From the NCBI GenBank assembly GCA_017543905.1, contig JAFYFC010000023.1:62001-126000 (forward strand): 64,000 nucleotides of DNA. The letters are read 5' to 3'. The notes below the pieces were generated by a model, which worked only from the letters and a program-made list of their open reading frames with translations, was not told where the DNA came from and made no database searches. This DNA is from Clostridia bacterium (GTDB taxonomy: Bacteria > Bacillota > Clostridia > Christensenellales > Aristaeellaceae). Below are positions 44,448-51,449 of this stretch, piece after piece. Positions within the stretch are counted from its first letter, which is position 1, and each line of letters opens with the position of its first letter. A program made the translations under genes and the position numbers.

Positions 44448-44476
44448 ATTTTAGTAATATCAGAGGGAAAATTCAA
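44448..44476 (-). promoter_or_regulatory. Promoter for the LplA-like ABC operon
   Basis: On the minus strand TTGAAT, a 17-bp spacer and TAAAAT lie in the 78-bp gap between the AraC gene and the binding-protein gene, 34 bp before the latter's start. Confidence 0.7.
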
Positions 44477-44491
44477 TGTTAATTTTAGGAA

Positions 44492-45364
44492 TTATTTTAG
44501 AATTTTACGGTTTTTTGCCGCGCGCAGGATTTTGATCTGATATACCTTGGGCGACATGCCGGTCAGAAGCTTGAACGCCTGGGCAAAATAGCTTTCTGAT
44601 CTGAAGCCGACCTCGGATGCGATCTCCTCCATGCTCAGTTTCTCAAGCGACATAAGAGAAATCGCGCGGCGCATCCGAACATAGGTCAAATACTTGCTGA
44701 AGGTAGTATTTACGTACTTTTTGAAAAACTCAGAGAAGTAGTTTGGTGTGATCCCGAACTGCTCGGCGATTGATTCGAGCGTAAGCTCGTCCATGTAATG
44801 CCGGTCTATATAAGCTAAAATCTCTCTTATCCTGTCGTTGCCCTTCGTATAGTCGGGAATATCCGGCCCTTCATACCGTATGCTTTTGTGTATTTCCAGG
44901 CACAGCGCGCTTAGGAGGCAGCGAAGGTAGCGCTCGTTGCTGTCCGTGCCGCCGTCGTACAATTCCCCCATCGTCTGCAGATAGCCGTCGATCCTTCTTA
45001 TGCTGGTTTCATTCAGGCTTACGACGCAGCTTTTGGCGTTGTTCAGAACGGTCTTTACGATATCTGCGTCCGGAAACGACGGCATGAAGCTGAATATCAT
45101 TACCGACACGTTCGTGTCGTTATAAAACATATGCACGTCGTTCGGGCGCATAAAGATGAGATCGCCTGCCTTCAGCGACTGCATGGAGTCGTTCAGCAGA
45201 TGCGTCGCGCTGCCGGAGCGGATGTATGTGATCTCGAAGTAATTATGCCAGTGATACTCGACGGGCTCGTTAAGCCTATACGAATAATAAGCATACTGAC
45301 GTTCGTCCGTCATATACTTGTCCATTACAAAAATCGCGCTGCCGCCGGGCTGTTTCGTGCTCAT
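44492..45364 (-). CDS. AraC-family transcriptional regulator
   Basis: A 290-residue regulator with an N-terminal cupin (EYHWHNYFEITYIRSG, then GDLIFMRPNDVHMFY) and a C-terminal pair of helix-turn-helices (LTLESIAEQFGITPNYFSEFFK, then MEEIASEVGFRSESYFAQAFK; both shown in part by key residues). AGGA lies 8 bases before the ATG. Its position upstream of the LplABC-like operon suggests it senses the imported sugar and activates the promoter at 44448. It is an intact counterpart to the amber-interrupted AraC gene at 28 kb. Confidence 0.9.
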   Translation of the reverse strand: MSTKQPGGSAIFVMDKYMTDERQYAYYSYRLNEPVEYHWHNYFEITYIRSGSATHLLNDSMQSLKAGDLIFMRPNDVHMFYNDTNVSVMIFSFMPSFPDADIVKTVLNNAKSCVVSLNETSIRRIDGYLQTMGELYDGGTDSNERYLRCLLSALCLEIHKSIRYEGPDIPDYTKGNDRIREILAYIDRHYMDELTLESIAEQFGITPNYFSEFFKKYVNTTFSKYLTYVRMRRAISLMSLEKLSMEEIASEVGFRSESYFAQAFKLLTGMSPKVYQIKILRAAKNRKILK

Positions 45365-45516
45365 AGTGCTTTTCCTGCCAATACCGTCGTCATTATTTGT
45401 GGGTTCTTTCCGCCGATTAATACATTGGAAGCGTATTTAGCCGCAGTCACGGTAGTATTTATCACGTCGCCGTTTGTCGACCGTACTGCCGGAACGCTTC
45501 GCGCATGATCCCGCAT
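45361..45516 (-). CDS. Possible 51-residue leader ORF overlapping the AraC start
   Basis: An ATG-started frame of 51 codons ends in TGA that overlaps the AraC ATG (ATGA), as many real gene pairs do here. The C-terminal half reads AAKYASNVLIGGKNPQIM and is protein-like, but no family was recognised. No good ribosome-binding site precedes the ATG. It lies downstream of a minus-strand TATAAT at 45554-45559. The rest of the 317-bp gap (45365-45681) holds that -10, an inverted repeat and the xpt promoter. Confidence 0.25.
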   Translation of the reverse strand: MRDHARSVPAVRSTNGDVINTTVTAAKYASNVLIGGKNPQIMTTVLAGKAL

Positions 45517-45597
45517 CGCGGATTACTGAGCCCGCCCAGGATGGGCCGAATGCATTATATCATATATCCATACGAAAATAAAGAGATTTCCGCTTGA

Positions 45598-45623
45598 CGC
45601 ATTTGCCAAATGTAACAAATGCG
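45598..45623. promoter_or_regulatory. Inverted repeat just upstream of the xpt promoter
   Basis: CGCATTTG and CAAATGCG form an 8-bp inverted repeat spaced by 10 bp, ending 3 bp before the xpt -35 box. The spacing suits a dimeric repressor or activator. It does not match a PurR box or purine riboswitch that I can recognise. Confidence 0.4.
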
Positions 45624-45626
45624 CGG

Positions 45627-45656
45627 TTGACTAAATATGCGTATCTGTATTAAAAT
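45627..45656 (+). promoter_or_regulatory. SigA-type promoter for the xpt operon
   Basis: TTGACT, an 18-bp spacer and TAAAAT end 25 bp before the TTG start. The leader would be too short for a purine riboswitch. Confidence 0.65.
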
Positions 45657-45681
45657 AGCAAAAAACGGGAGGAGAAACGCC

Positions 45682-46263
45682 TTGAAGCAGCTTGAAGATA
45701 AAATCCGCAAGGTCGGGCGTCCCTTAAGCGAACACGTGCTGCTGGTGGATATGTTTTTGAACCATCAGGTAGACTGCACGCTTATGCGGGATATCGGGCG
45801 CGAGTTCGCGCGTCTGTTTGCAGACGCCGGCATAACCCGCGTAGTCACGATCGAAGCAAGCGGCATCGCGCCGTCCGTGATGACTGCGCTCGAATTGAAC
45901 GTTCCGCTGGTAATACTTAAAAAGGCGCGTTCGGTGATACTCGACGGCGGCGTAATACAGACCGAAGTCTTTTCCTTTACCAAGCAAAGCTCGTATCAGC
46001 TTACGCTCAAGCCCGAGTTCGTGCATGTCGGCGACAGAGTGCTGCTGATAGACGATTTTCTGGCGAACGGCGAAGCTGCGACCGGCGCGGCGGAGCTTAT
46101 AAAAAAAGCAGGCGGCACCGTCGCGGGCATCGGCATCGTTATAAGCAAAAACTTTCAGCCCGGGCTTAAGCGGCTGCGCGAAAGCGGCTACAGGGTCGAG
46201 GCACTCGCCGAGATCGAGGAAATGGGCGAAGGCTACGTGAGATTCGCGGGAGAAGCCAAATGA
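45682..46263 (+). CDS. xpt: Xanthine phosphoribosyltransferase
   Basis: A 193-residue PRTase that salvages xanthine to XMP. The start is a TTG at 45682 with GGGAGGAGAAACGCC upstream, which gives family length; an in-frame ATG at 45637 lies inside the promoter. Features are the N-terminal LEDKIRKVGRPLSEHVLLVD, the TIEASGIAPSVMTA segment and the PRPP-binding VLLIDDFLANGEAATG. It overlaps the HAD gene downstream (ATGA). No xanthine permease gene follows. Confidence 0.93.
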   Translation: MKQLEDKIRKVGRPLSEHVLLVDMFLNHQVDCTLMRDIGREFARLFADAGITRVVTIEASGIAPSVMTALELNVPLVILKKARSVILDGGVIQTEVFSFTKQSSYQLTLKPEFVHVGDRVLLIDDFLANGEAATGAAELIKKAGGTVAGIGIVISKNFQPGLKRLRESGYRVEALAEIEEMGEGYVRFAGEAK

Positions 46264-47048
46264 CCGATATAAGAAATATCCGCTGCTTCATGCTGGACAT
46301 GGACGGCACCTTTTACCTTGGAGACAGAATAATCGAAGGTTCGCTCGAGTTTATAGACACGCTCAAGCAAACCGGACGCGATTTTCTGTTTCTGACGAAC
46401 AATTCGTCCCATAACGCAGCGTTTTACGTAAAGCGGCTCGCGCGCATGGGGCTTTCCGTGCCGCGCGAAAAAATACTGACCAGCGGCGAAGCGACGGCAG
46501 CAATACTTACGCGCAGCTATCCCGGAAAGAAAGCGTTCGTGCTCGGAAACGAGTTTTTGCTTGAGGAAATGCAGGAAGCCGGGATATGCGTGGACAGAGA
46601 AAATCCCGACATCGTGGTCATAGGCTACGACACCACACTGGATTACAAAAAAATGACCGAGGTATGCGATTTCGTACGGGCGGGTCTTCCGTATATCGCG
46701 ACGCATCCCGATTTCAATTGTCCTACGGAGGCAGGCTTCGCGCCGGATATAGGCGCAATAATTGCGTTCATTAAGGCGTCCGCGTTCCGCGAGCCGGATT
46801 TGATCGTCGGAAAGCCCTATTCGGGCATCGTCGAGGCCGCGCTCGAGCGCACAGGCTGCACCACAGACGAAACCGCCATGGTGGGTGACCGCCTGTATAC
46901 GGATATCGCGACCGGCGTTCGAAACAACATGACGAGCATACTCGTAATGAGCGGCGAAACCACCAGAGAAATGCTTAAGGCGTCCGAAATCCAGCCGACA
47001 TACGTATTCGAGCGTCTGAGCAGCATGATAGAAAAGCTGAGAGGTTGA
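46260..47048 (+). CDS. HAD-IIA family phosphatase (NagD-like)
   Basis: A 262-residue HAD-IIA hydrolase of the NagD/PNPase type. Motif I is MLDMDGTFYLGD, motif II LFLTNNSSHN, and motif IV AMVGDRLYTDIATG, with the conserved VGKPYSGI before it. Relatives dephosphorylate nucleotides or sugar phosphates. Its coupling to xpt (ATGA) suggests a nucleotide-salvage substrate, but this is inference. Start and stop overlap both neighbours closely. Confidence 0.9.
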   Translation: MTDIRNIRCFMLDMDGTFYLGDRIIEGSLEFIDTLKQTGRDFLFLTNNSSHNAAFYVKRLARMGLSVPREKILTSGEATAAILTRSYPGKKAFVLGNEFLLEEMQEAGICVDRENPDIVVIGYDTTLDYKKMTEVCDFVRAGLPYIATHPDFNCPTEAGFAPDIGAIIAFIKASAFREPDLIVGKPYSGIVEAALERTGCTTDETAMVGDRLYTDIATGVRNNMTSILVMSGETTREMLKASEIQPTYVFERLSSMIEKLRG

Positions 47049-47050
47049 TT

Positions 47051-47827
47051 ATGGAAAAGATTTATCTTTGGAACGGACGCGCGCCTTATTCGGACGTTTC
47101 TGCCGGGCAGGAGCAGCCTTCGCTCACCCCGTTTACGGTAAACGGCTCCAAAGGCGCGCTCATCGTGATACCCGGCGGCGCGTACTGGATAAAGGCGGAT
47201 CACGAGGGCGCACCCGTAGCGGAATACTTCCGTGACGCAGGCATATCTGCCTTCACGCTGGATTACAGGGTGCATCCCTGTGATAAAATGGCGCCGCTTG
47301 CGGACGCGAACCGGGCAGTCAGGCTCGTACGTTCGTTTGGCTATGAAAAGGTCGCCGTGCTCGGCTTTTCCGCAGGCGGGAATCTGTGCTGCAGCGCAGC
47401 GGTCCATTATGACGCGGGCGACCCAGACAGCGCAGATCCGGTAGAACGCTTCTCTTCCCGTCCGGACGGCTTCATCCCCTGCTACGCTGTGGCAAGCCTT
47501 ACGAAATACACTCACATCGGCTCGCTCAGAAATCTGCTTGGAAACGAGTGCGAGTCCGTTGCATGGCAGCGTTATTTTTCCGCAGAGGAAAACGTAACGG
47601 ACGATACGCCTCCCGCGTTTATCTGGCACACCGCCAGCGATCAGTCTGTACCGGTAGAAAACAGTTTAAATCTCGCCTCCGCGTTAAGCGCGCACGGAGT
47701 GTCTTACGAAATGCATATATTCCCTGCCGGCGCGCACGGGCTCGGACTGGCGCAGAATACGGAAGCCGCGTGTGAGTGGCCGCGTCTTGCCGCAGCATGG
47801 CTTCTGCGCGGGGGCTACGGCGTATGA
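47051..47827 (+). CDS. Alpha/beta hydrolase (acetyl-esterase-like)
   Basis: A 258-residue serine hydrolase of the esterase/BD-FAE type. Features are the oxyanion segment VIPGGAYW, nucleophile GFSAGG, the acidic DQSVPVENS region and the catalytic His in AHGLGL. The ATG at 47051 follows GAGAGGT; an in-frame TTG at 47045 is weaker. There is no signal peptide, so it acts in the cytoplasm, perhaps deacetylating sugars. It is in the xpt operon and overlaps the next small gene. Confidence 0.87.
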   Translation: MEKIYLWNGRAPYSDVSAGQEQPSLTPFTVNGSKGALIVIPGGAYWIKADHEGAPVAEYFRDAGISAFTLDYRVHPCDKMAPLADANRAVRLVRSFGYEKVAVLGFSAGGNLCCSAAVHYDAGDPDSADPVERFSSRPDGFIPCYAVASLTKYTHIGSLRNLLGNECESVAWQRYFSAEENVTDDTPPAFIWHTASDQSVPVENSLNLASALSAHGVSYEMHIFPAGAHGLGLAQNTEAACEWPRLAAAWLLRGGYGV

Positions 47828-47940
47828 AGCGCAAACGCCGCTCTAAGCTGACGCTCAGGCTGCTTATACTCGAGCTTATACTGGCAGCTCTGATACTAGC
47901 GTTTTATTTCGGCGGTTATATGATCGTGGAGAGCGTGTAA
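47824..47940 (+). CDS. 38-residue single-helix membrane protein
   Basis: A small frame starting at ATG 47824, overlapping the esterase stop (ATGA), and ending at TAA 47940. The N-terminus is strongly basic (MKRKRRSK), followed by a hydrophobic helix LILELILAALILAFYFGGY. The stop lies within the following terminator hairpin. The composition fits a real inner-membrane microprotein with an inside-positive N-terminus. No family was recognised and its function is unknown. Confidence 0.6.
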   Translation: MKRKRRSKLTLRLLILELILAALILAFYFGGYMIVESV

Positions 47941-47957
47941 TGCGCTCTCCGCTTTGC
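47928..47957 (+). terminator. Terminator of the xpt operon
   Basis: GGAGAGCG pairs with CGCTCTCC around a 7-nt loop, followed by GCTTTGCTTTT. The stem overlaps the last codons of the 38-residue gene. Confidence 0.65.
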
Positions 47958-48048
47958 TTTTATTCAATTAATACATACTAAGTATTATATTTTGGAAAAA
48001 TTTCTTAACAGATTTAGGTTAAAATATGGTAATGGAGGTGTATCACCT

Positions 48049-48450
48049 ATGGTTATTCTGCAAAAGTATTTTCTCGAGGAGTTTACGCTGCACAACGAGA
48101 TGGCCGAGCACAAGCCCGGCACGTTTCAGGTCAAGCCCCAAATCAATTTTAACGTATTCCCCCGCAAGGAAAAGCAGCCGATGGTCGGCGACATGACGAT
48201 CGAAGTCGGCAGCATGGACGACGGTTCGCCGCTGTATTTAAAGGTACGCATGCGCGGAAATTTCCTGCCTATCGCACAGTCCCCAAGCGACGCGCTTACG
48301 GACATCAAGGAGTTCCACAAGCAGGCCTTCCCGCTGCTGTTCAACGTAGTGCGCACATTCATCGCCGGCGCTATGCTGATGGGCGGACTTACTCCGTTCA
48401 ATCTGCCGCCGATAGATCCAAGCAAGCTGAACTTTGAAAAGAAGGAGTGA
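48049..48450 (+). CDS. SecB-like protein
   Basis: A 133-residue protein whose layout recalls the SecB export-chaperone fold: a beta-rich front (QVKPQINFNVFPRK, MTIEVGSMDD, LYLKVRMRGNF) and the C-terminal pattern FPLLFNVVRTFIAGAM then FNLPPIDPSKL, comparable to FPYARECITSMV and LNLAPVNFDAL of SecB. The ATG at 48049 follows ATGGAGGTG; an upstream in-frame ATG at 47992 lies before the RBS. The match is by pattern only. It sits just before an MFS gene with a 5-bp gap. An export-chaperone role is inferred; a generic chaperone or antitoxin-linked SecB-like role is also possible. Confidence 0.55.
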   Translation: MVILQKYFLEEFTLHNEMAEHKPGTFQVKPQINFNVFPRKEKQPMVGDMTIEVGSMDDGSPLYLKVRMRGNFLPIAQSPSDALTDIKEFHKQAFPLLFNVVRTFIAGAMLMGGLTPFNLPPIDPSKLNFEKKE

Positions 48451-48455
48451 ACTGT

Positions 48456-49988
48456 ATGCCAAAGACAAAGCGCTTCAGCAAGAAGGAATGGAGCTGGATA
48501 ATGTACGACTGGGCCAACTCCATTTACGCAACCAACATAATGGCGGCCATCTACCCTACGATATTCGCTTCCGCTGTTGAAGGCGGCGACATCCGCTGGG
48601 GCTACGCGACCAGCGCCGCTACATTGATAGTCGCGCTGCTTGCGCCGTTCCTCGGCTCGCTTGCCGACTATAAGGGCATGAAGAAAAAGCTGTTCACCGC
48701 CTTCATGCTGATCGGTGTGATATTCACGCCGCTTATGGTATTTACGGGGCACTGGAAGCTCTGCCTTGTCGGATACGTGATCTCGCGCATAGGCTTTGCC
48801 GGCTCCTGCCTGTTTTACGATTCGTTCCTTACGGACGTAACCACCGACGAACGCATGGACAAGGTCTCGTCCTGGGGCTACGCGATGGGCTATATAGGCG
48901 GCAGCACCATACCGTTTATAATTTCGATAGCGATGCTGCTGATTTTCGATTACAACACGTTCGCGCAGACCTTCTCCGTGCTTATCGTAAGCGCGTGGTG
49001 GCTGGTTTTCTCGATACCCATGCTTAAAAACGTGCATCACGAGCATTACCGCGAATTTGACGGGAGCTTCAGCGTCGGCGCGATATGGAGCGGAGTCAAA
49101 ACCACCTTCAGGGATATCTGCAAGAGAAAAGGCCTGCTGTTCTTCGTGCTGGCGTATTTCTTCTATATAGACGGCGTCGACACGGTTATCTCGATTTCCA
49201 CCGCTTACGGCACTACGCTGGGGCTCGGCGCGACTGGCATGATAATCGCGCTGCTTGTGACGCAGATCGTCGCGATGCCTTGTTCGATCTGGTTCGCCAA
49301 GCTCAGCGAGAAATTCTCGGCGCGCAAAGCGCTTACCGGCGCAGTCGCGGTATACGTGATAATCTGCCTGCTGGGCTTCTACATGGGTTATACGATGGAG
49401 CCTTCACAGGACGCTTACAATACAGTATTCGCAGAGGCGTATTCCGAAATAGCCGTGCCGGAGGAGCTTGAAAAGGACGCCGAGGAGCTTAAAGACGAAA
49501 TCGTATCTGCGTACAAGAGCGACGACGCCGCCGAAAAAATCGCCGCGCTTTCGCTTAAGGAGGATATGAACGAGGCGGAAGCCTCGCTCGACGCGCAGAT
49601 AAAGCAGACGCTTACGGCAGCTGCGGACCGTGAGAAGGAAAAGGTCGAAGCGTTCAAAAGCGCGATCGCGCGCTCCAGCATGCTGTTTTGGGTAATGGCG
49701 GTCATGGTCGGCACTGTACAGGGCGGCATACAGGCCGTATCCCGTTCTTATTTCGGAAAGCTCATACCCAAGCAGCGTTCCAACGAATTCTACGGCTTTT
49801 TCGATATATTCGGCAAGTTCGCCGCTTTCATGGGTACCGCTATATACGCCTTTGTCGCCGATAAGACCGGACGGTCCTCCTTCGGCGTGGTCAGCGTCGC
49901 GGTACTGTTTGCGATAGGTATGTTCTTCCTGCTGTTCGGCAGCAAGGAAATGAAGCGTTTGGAGCAGGAGCACATCGGCGAAGCATAA
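48456..49988 (+). CDS. MFS transporter, Atg22/UMF1 type
   Basis: A 510-residue major-facilitator protein of the vacuole-effluxer (Atg22-like, UMF1) group. The diagnostic N-terminal stretch is WSWIMYDWANSIYATNI, and the late loop has QAVSRSYFGKLIP and FYGFFDIFGKFAAFMG. About 12 helices are predicted. An acidic, coiled-coil-like insertion of about 80 residues (roughly 330-410, from EAYSEIAVPEELEKD on) lies in the second half. The ATG at 48456 follows AAGGAG. Relatives are linked to amino-acid or sugar efflux; the substrate is unknown. Confidence 0.88.
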   Translation: MPKTKRFSKKEWSWIMYDWANSIYATNIMAAIYPTIFASAVEGGDIRWGYATSAATLIVALLAPFLGSLADYKGMKKKLFTAFMLIGVIFTPLMVFTGHWKLCLVGYVISRIGFAGSCLFYDSFLTDVTTDERMDKVSSWGYAMGYIGGSTIPFIISIAMLLIFDYNTFAQTFSVLIVSAWWLVFSIPMLKNVHHEHYREFDGSFSVGAIWSGVKTTFRDICKRKGLLFFVLAYFFYIDGVDTVISISTAYGTTLGLGATGMIIALLVTQIVAMPCSIWFAKLSEKFSARKALTGAVAVYVIICLLGFYMGYTMEPSQDAYNTVFAEAYSEIAVPEELEKDAEELKDEIVSAYKSDDAAEKIAALSLKEDMNEAEASLDAQIKQTLTAAADREKEKVEAFKSAIARSSMLFWVMAVMVGTVQGGIQAVSRSYFGKLIPKQRSNEFYGFFDIFGKFAAFMGTAIYAFVADKTGRSSFGVVSVAVLFAIGMFFLLFGSKEMKRLEQEHIGEA

Positions 49989-50005
49989 ACGTTTGCTTCA
50001 TGCAT

Positions 50006-50030
50006 AAAAAGAGGGCCGCGCCCTCTTTTT
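50006..50030. terminator. Bidirectional terminator between MFS and rluF genes
   Basis: AAAAAGAGGGC pairs perfectly with GCCCTCTTTTT around a 3-nt loop, between two convergent genes. Confidence 0.9.
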
Positions 50031-50051
50031 CATTTTCATTCAATGGGGTTT

Positions 50052-50768
50052 TCAGCCTTCGAGCTGTCTCATGAGCTCCGCAAGCTCGCTCGGGCTCAGA
50101 TTGCGCCACTGTCCGAGCTTCAGATTGCCCAGACGCAGGTGCATTATACGTATTCTTCTGAGCGCGCGCACCCTGTAGCCCAAAGCCTCGCACATGCGGC
50201 GGATCTGACGGTTCAAGCCCTGAGTAAGGATAATATTGAATGATCGGTCACCGGTTTTCCGCAGCTTGCAGGGCAGTGTTACGGTATCCAGAATATGCAC
50301 GCCGCGTTCCATCTTTCTTATGAAGTCTATCGTGAGGGGCTTGTCGACGACGACCTCGTATTCTTTTTCGTGATGCTCGGAGGCGCGCAGTATCCTGTTG
50401 ACTATGTCGCCGTCGTTCGTCAGCAGCAGCAGTCCCTCGCTGTCCTTGTCGAGCCTGCCAATCGGATAAATACGGTCGTCGTGGTCTATGAATTTGACCA
50501 CGCTCGCGGGCTCGTTCGGATCCGCCGTACATATTATGCCGGTCGGCTTATTGAGCATTATGTATTTATGGCGGCCGGTAGGCTTTATCTTTTCACTGTC
50601 GATGGTAACCTTCATGCCCGGCAGCACACGGTCGCCGAGGGATGCGGCGCGGCCGTCTATAAACACGCGCCCTTCGTTTATCCATCTGTCTGCCTCGCGC
50701 CGCGAGCATTTGCCCGCGTCCGAGAGGTATTTGTTTATCCTGATGCCCTTATCGTCTTCGTTGAACAT
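50052..50768 (-). CDS. Pseudouridine synthase, RluB/RluF family
   Basis: A 238-residue RsuA-family enzyme. The N-terminal S4 domain is INKYLSDAGKCSRREADRWI, and the catalytic motif is YPIGRLDKDSEGLLLLTNDG with the catalytic Asp. The TLTQGLNRQIRRMCEALGY segment (shown in part: NRQIRRMCEALG) completes the family pattern. It looks closest to RluF, which modifies 23S rRNA U2604 in E. coli; the exact site here cannot be told. Confidence 0.92.
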   Translation of the reverse strand: MFNEDDKGIRINKYLSDAGKCSRREADRWINEGRVFIDGRAASLGDRVLPGMKVTIDSEKIKPTGRHKYIMLNKPTGIICTADPNEPASVVKFIDHDDRIYPIGRLDKDSEGLLLLTNDGDIVNRILRASEHHEKEYEVVVDKPLTIDFIRKMERGVHILDTVTLPCKLRKTGDRSFNIILTQGLNRQIRRMCEALGYRVRALRRIRIMHLRLGNLKLGQWRNLSPSELAELMRQLEG

Positions 50769-50799
50769 ATCGAGAAAGCTCCGAATTCAGATTTGCAAC

Positions 50800-50828
50800 A
50801 TTATATCATAATTAGTACGCACGGTAAA
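50800..50828 (-). promoter_or_regulatory. Promoter for the pseudouridine synthase gene
   Basis: On the minus strand TTTACC, a 17-bp spacer and a perfect TATAAT lie 32 bp upstream of the start. Confidence 0.6.
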
Positions 50829-50888
50829 CGGTTTTTCAAACACGCAAACGTGAAGTTTTTAGTTTTTGCGCAATTAACCCTTATACAG

Positions 50889-50918
50889 TTGCGCCTGACG
50901 TTCGTTATATGATATAAT
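50889..50918 (+). promoter_or_regulatory. Promoter for the DUF4342 gene and cysS
   Basis: TTGCGC, an 18-bp spacer and a perfect TATAAT end 22 bp before the ATG at 50941, which follows GGGAGGTG. Confidence 0.6.
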
Positions 50919-50940
50919 GTTTATTCTGGGAGGTGTGTAT

Positions 50941-51447
50941 ATGACACGGCTCGAAATGGTTGAAAAGGTAAAGGAGAAGACTGGCGTTACATACGACGAG
51001 GCGCACGAAGCGCTTTCTCGCAGCGGCTGGGATATCTATGACGCGCTTATAGAAGTCGGGCGCAAGGGCGGCGGCAGCACGGCAGAGCAGAAGGTCTGCA
51101 TTCCGGAAAATGCTGCCCCCCGCAGAGTAAAGCCCTCGTCTGTGATAAACGCGATAAAAAAAGGCGTAAAGTGGCTGTGTTGGCTGTTCAGCAAGGGCGA
51201 GCAGATACGTCTGGAAATCACCCGTGACGACGAAGAGATCGGCAGCCTATCGCTGACTGTGCTTATACTGCTTTTGATGCTCAAATGGTGGATACCGGTA
51301 TGTCTCATAGTGCTTGGAATATTCACCGGCTTCAGATACCGCGTAAGCGGGCTGGGCGCTGCCGGCAAGTTTATAGAAAAGTATTCTGACAAAGCCTCCG
51401 AAAAGGCTGAAGAGCTTAAATCAAGTGTGAAGGGAGAAAACGAATAA
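50941..51447 (+). CDS. UBA-like/DUF4342 domain protein with one membrane segment
   Basis: A 168-residue protein. Residues 1-45 look like the UBA-type three-helix domain of EF-Ts and DUF4342 proteins (LEMVEKVKEKTGVTYDEAHEAL). A DUF4342 region follows (GVKWLCWLFSKGEQIRLEITRDDEEIGSL, shown here in full only as GEQIRLEITRDDE), then a hydrophobic segment LTVLILLLMLKWWIPVCLIVLGI. A charged C-terminus ends it. The function of the family is unknown. It ends 2 bp before cysS, so the two are co-translated. Confidence 0.8.
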   Translation: MTRLEMVEKVKEKTGVTYDEAHEALSRSGWDIYDALIEVGRKGGGSTAEQKVCIPENAAPRRVKPSSVINAIKKGVKWLCWLFSKGEQIRLEITRDDEEIGSLSLTVLILLLMLKWWIPVCLIVLGIFTGFRYRVSGLGAAGKFIEKYSDKASEKAEELKSSVKGENE

Positions 51448-51449
51448 TC

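Noticed and set aside
45365..45681. Purine riboswitch upstream of xpt
   Set aside because: The promoter lies only about 25 bp before the start and no conserved purine-aptamer core was seen.
50769..51449. T-box leader for cysS
   Set aside because: No AGGGTGG-type T-box sequence was seen; cysS follows the DUF4342 gene by 2 bp without its own leader.
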